From NCBI RefSeq assembly GCF_021462225.1, contig NC_061816.1, positions 674,075 to 738,074 on the forward strand: 64,000 nucleotides of DNA, given 5' to 3'. Source of the stretch: Girardinichthys multiradiatus. Its lineage: Eukaryota; Chordata; Actinopteri; Cyprinodontiformes; Goodeidae. The translations under genes and the position numbers were made by a program. The notes below the pieces were generated by a model. That model ran no database searches and was not told the DNA's origin. It saw nothing but the letters and a program-made list of their open reading frames with translations. This document shows positions 62,791-64,000 of the stretch, in pieces (positions within the stretch are counted from its first letter, which is position 1; every line of letters starts with the position of its first letter).

Positions 62791-64000
62791 ACACTCACCC
62801 AGCCACAATCACCCAGTCACACTCACCCAGTCACACTCACCCAGCCACAATCACCCAGTCACACTCACCCAGTCACATTCACCCAGCCACATTCACCCAG
62901 CCACAATCACCCAGTCACATTCACCCAGTCACACTCACCCAGCCACATTCACCCAGCCACATTCACCCAGTCACAATCACCCAGTCACACTCACCCAGTC
63001 ACATTCACCCAGTCACACTCACCCAGCCACATTCACCCAGTCACACTCACCCAGCCACAATCACCCAGTGACATTCACCCAGTCACATTCACCCAGTCAC
63101 ACTCACCCAGTCACATTCACCCAGTCACACTCACCCAGTCACTCACCCAGCCACATTCACCCAGTCACACTCACCCAGTCACATTCACCCAGTCACACTC
63201 ACCCAGCCACATTCACCCAGTCACACTCACCCAGCCACAATCACCCAGTGACATTCACCCAGTCACATTCACCCAGTCACACTCACCCAGTCACATTCAC
63301 CCAGTCACACTCACCCAGTCACACTCACCCAGTCACATTCACCCAGTCACTCATCCAGTCACATTCACCCAGTTACACTCACCCAGTCACAATCACCCAG
63401 TCACATTCACCCAGTCACAATCACCCAGTCACATTCACCCAGTCACACTCACCCAGTCACATTCACCCAGTCACTCATCCAGTCACATTCACCCAGTTAC
63501 ACTCACCCAGTCACATTCACCCAGTCACAATCACCCAGTCACATTCACCCAGTCACACTCACCAGTCACATTCACCCAGTCACACTCACCCAGTCACACT
63601 CACCCAGTCACATTCACCCAGTCACTCATCCAGTCACATTCACCCAGTTACACTCACCCAGTCACATTCAACCAGTCACACTCACCCAGCCACACTCACC
63701 AGTCACATTCACCCAGTCACACTCACCCAGTCACATTCACCCAGTCACTCATCCAGTCACATTCACCCAGTCACACTCACCCAGTCACATTCACCCAGTC
63801 ACACTCACCCAGCCACATTCACCCAGCCACATTCACCCAGCCACATTCACCCAGTCACACTCACCCAGTCACACTCACCCAGCCAATCACCCAGTCACAT
63901 TCACCCAGCCACATTCACCCATCCACAATCACCCAGTCACATTCACCCAGTCACACTCACCCAGCCACATTCACCCAGCCACATTCACCCAGCCAAACTC

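Larger units (their letters stand above)
51446..64000. repeat. 14-bp satellite array, right part, with higher-order repeats
   Basis: The same 14-bp unit continues to the window end, so the array is open on the right. Its organisation is more regular than on the left: long blocks recur almost unchanged at about 2.59 kb. From about 54.2 kb onward the satellite is punctuated by copies of a non-satellite segment. The last part, from 63.3 kb, returns to the left-type pattern with CACTCATCCAG units, then at about 63.8 kb repeats the CCAGCCAATCACCC variant seen at 57.44, 58.14 and 60.73 kb. Confidence 0.97.

Noticed and set aside
44911..64000. CRISPR-like array or telomeric repeat
   Set aside because: The repeats are contiguous without unique spacers and the host is a vertebrate. 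The unit contains no TTAGGG or CCCTAA telomere hexamer.
44911..64000. G-quadruplex-forming satellite on the minus strand
   Set aside because: GGG runs are spaced by 11-nt loops, too long for a confident prediction. It is kept only as a comment on strand asymmetry.

Overview
This is a window of vertebrate, almost certainly teleost fish, nuclear DNA. The evidence is intron-split genes with GT-AG junctions, proteins that align along their length with known vertebrate families, Tc1/mariner and LINE debris, long CA microsatellites and very large minisatellites. There is no sign of a prokaryotic operon, CRISPR array or phage.

Four recognisable protein genes lie head to tail, all on the minus strand. 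From right to left they are an adenylate cyclase of the type 8 class (42.5-35.3 kb, 22 exons, 1115 aa), xanthine dehydrogenase xdh (33.0-20.9 kb, 35 exons, 1342 aa), tetraspanin-7 tspan7 (17.9-13.2 kb, 7 coding exons, 250 aa) and mid1ip1, the Spot14/MIG12-type lipogenic regulator (coding 10.8-10.4 kb, 152 aa, with a probable untranslated first exon and CpG-rich promoter near 11.8-12.0 kb). I traced the reading frame by hand through every junction of the three multi-exon genes. All phases close and all three models run from start to stop, so these genes look intact. The tspan7-mid1ip1 order and orientation matches human Xp11.4. The four genes have unrelated jobs (cAMP signalling, purine catabolism, neuronal membrane organisation, fatty-acid synthesis control). 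They are neighbours, not a pathway.

Region by region: 0-5.3 kb is intergenic with a LINE tail, CA repeats and CTCF-like motifs. 5.29-9.33 kb is a 34-bp minisatellite of about 119 copies with a 28-unit (952 bp) higher-order repeat. 9.35-12.0 kb is mid1ip1. 13.2-17.9 kb is tspan7, with a dead Tc1 element in its first intron. 17.9-20.7 kb is intergenic with Tc1 debris. 20.7-33.0 kb is xdh. 33.0-35.3 kb is intergenic. 35.3-42.5 kb is the adenylate cyclase. 44.06-44.7 kb holds unrecognised coding-like exons on the minus strand. 44.91 kb to the window end (over 19 kb, interrupted by a 499-base run of N) is one 14-bp satellite, organised on its right side into roughly 2.59-kb higher-order repeats that carry 16 copies of a captured non-satellite segment.

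The observations most worth following are a probable U12-type (minor spliceosome) intron in xdh, GC-AG introns in tspan7 and xdh, CA repeats sitting directly beside two weak 5' splice sites of the cyclase gene, a set of CTCF-like motifs all on one strand, a type 8 cyclase with both calmodulin-binding segments but a very short N-terminal linker, and the nested architecture of the two giant minisatellites. I found no convincing new biochemical system. The long open frames in the satellite are artefacts of its stop-free repeat unit.
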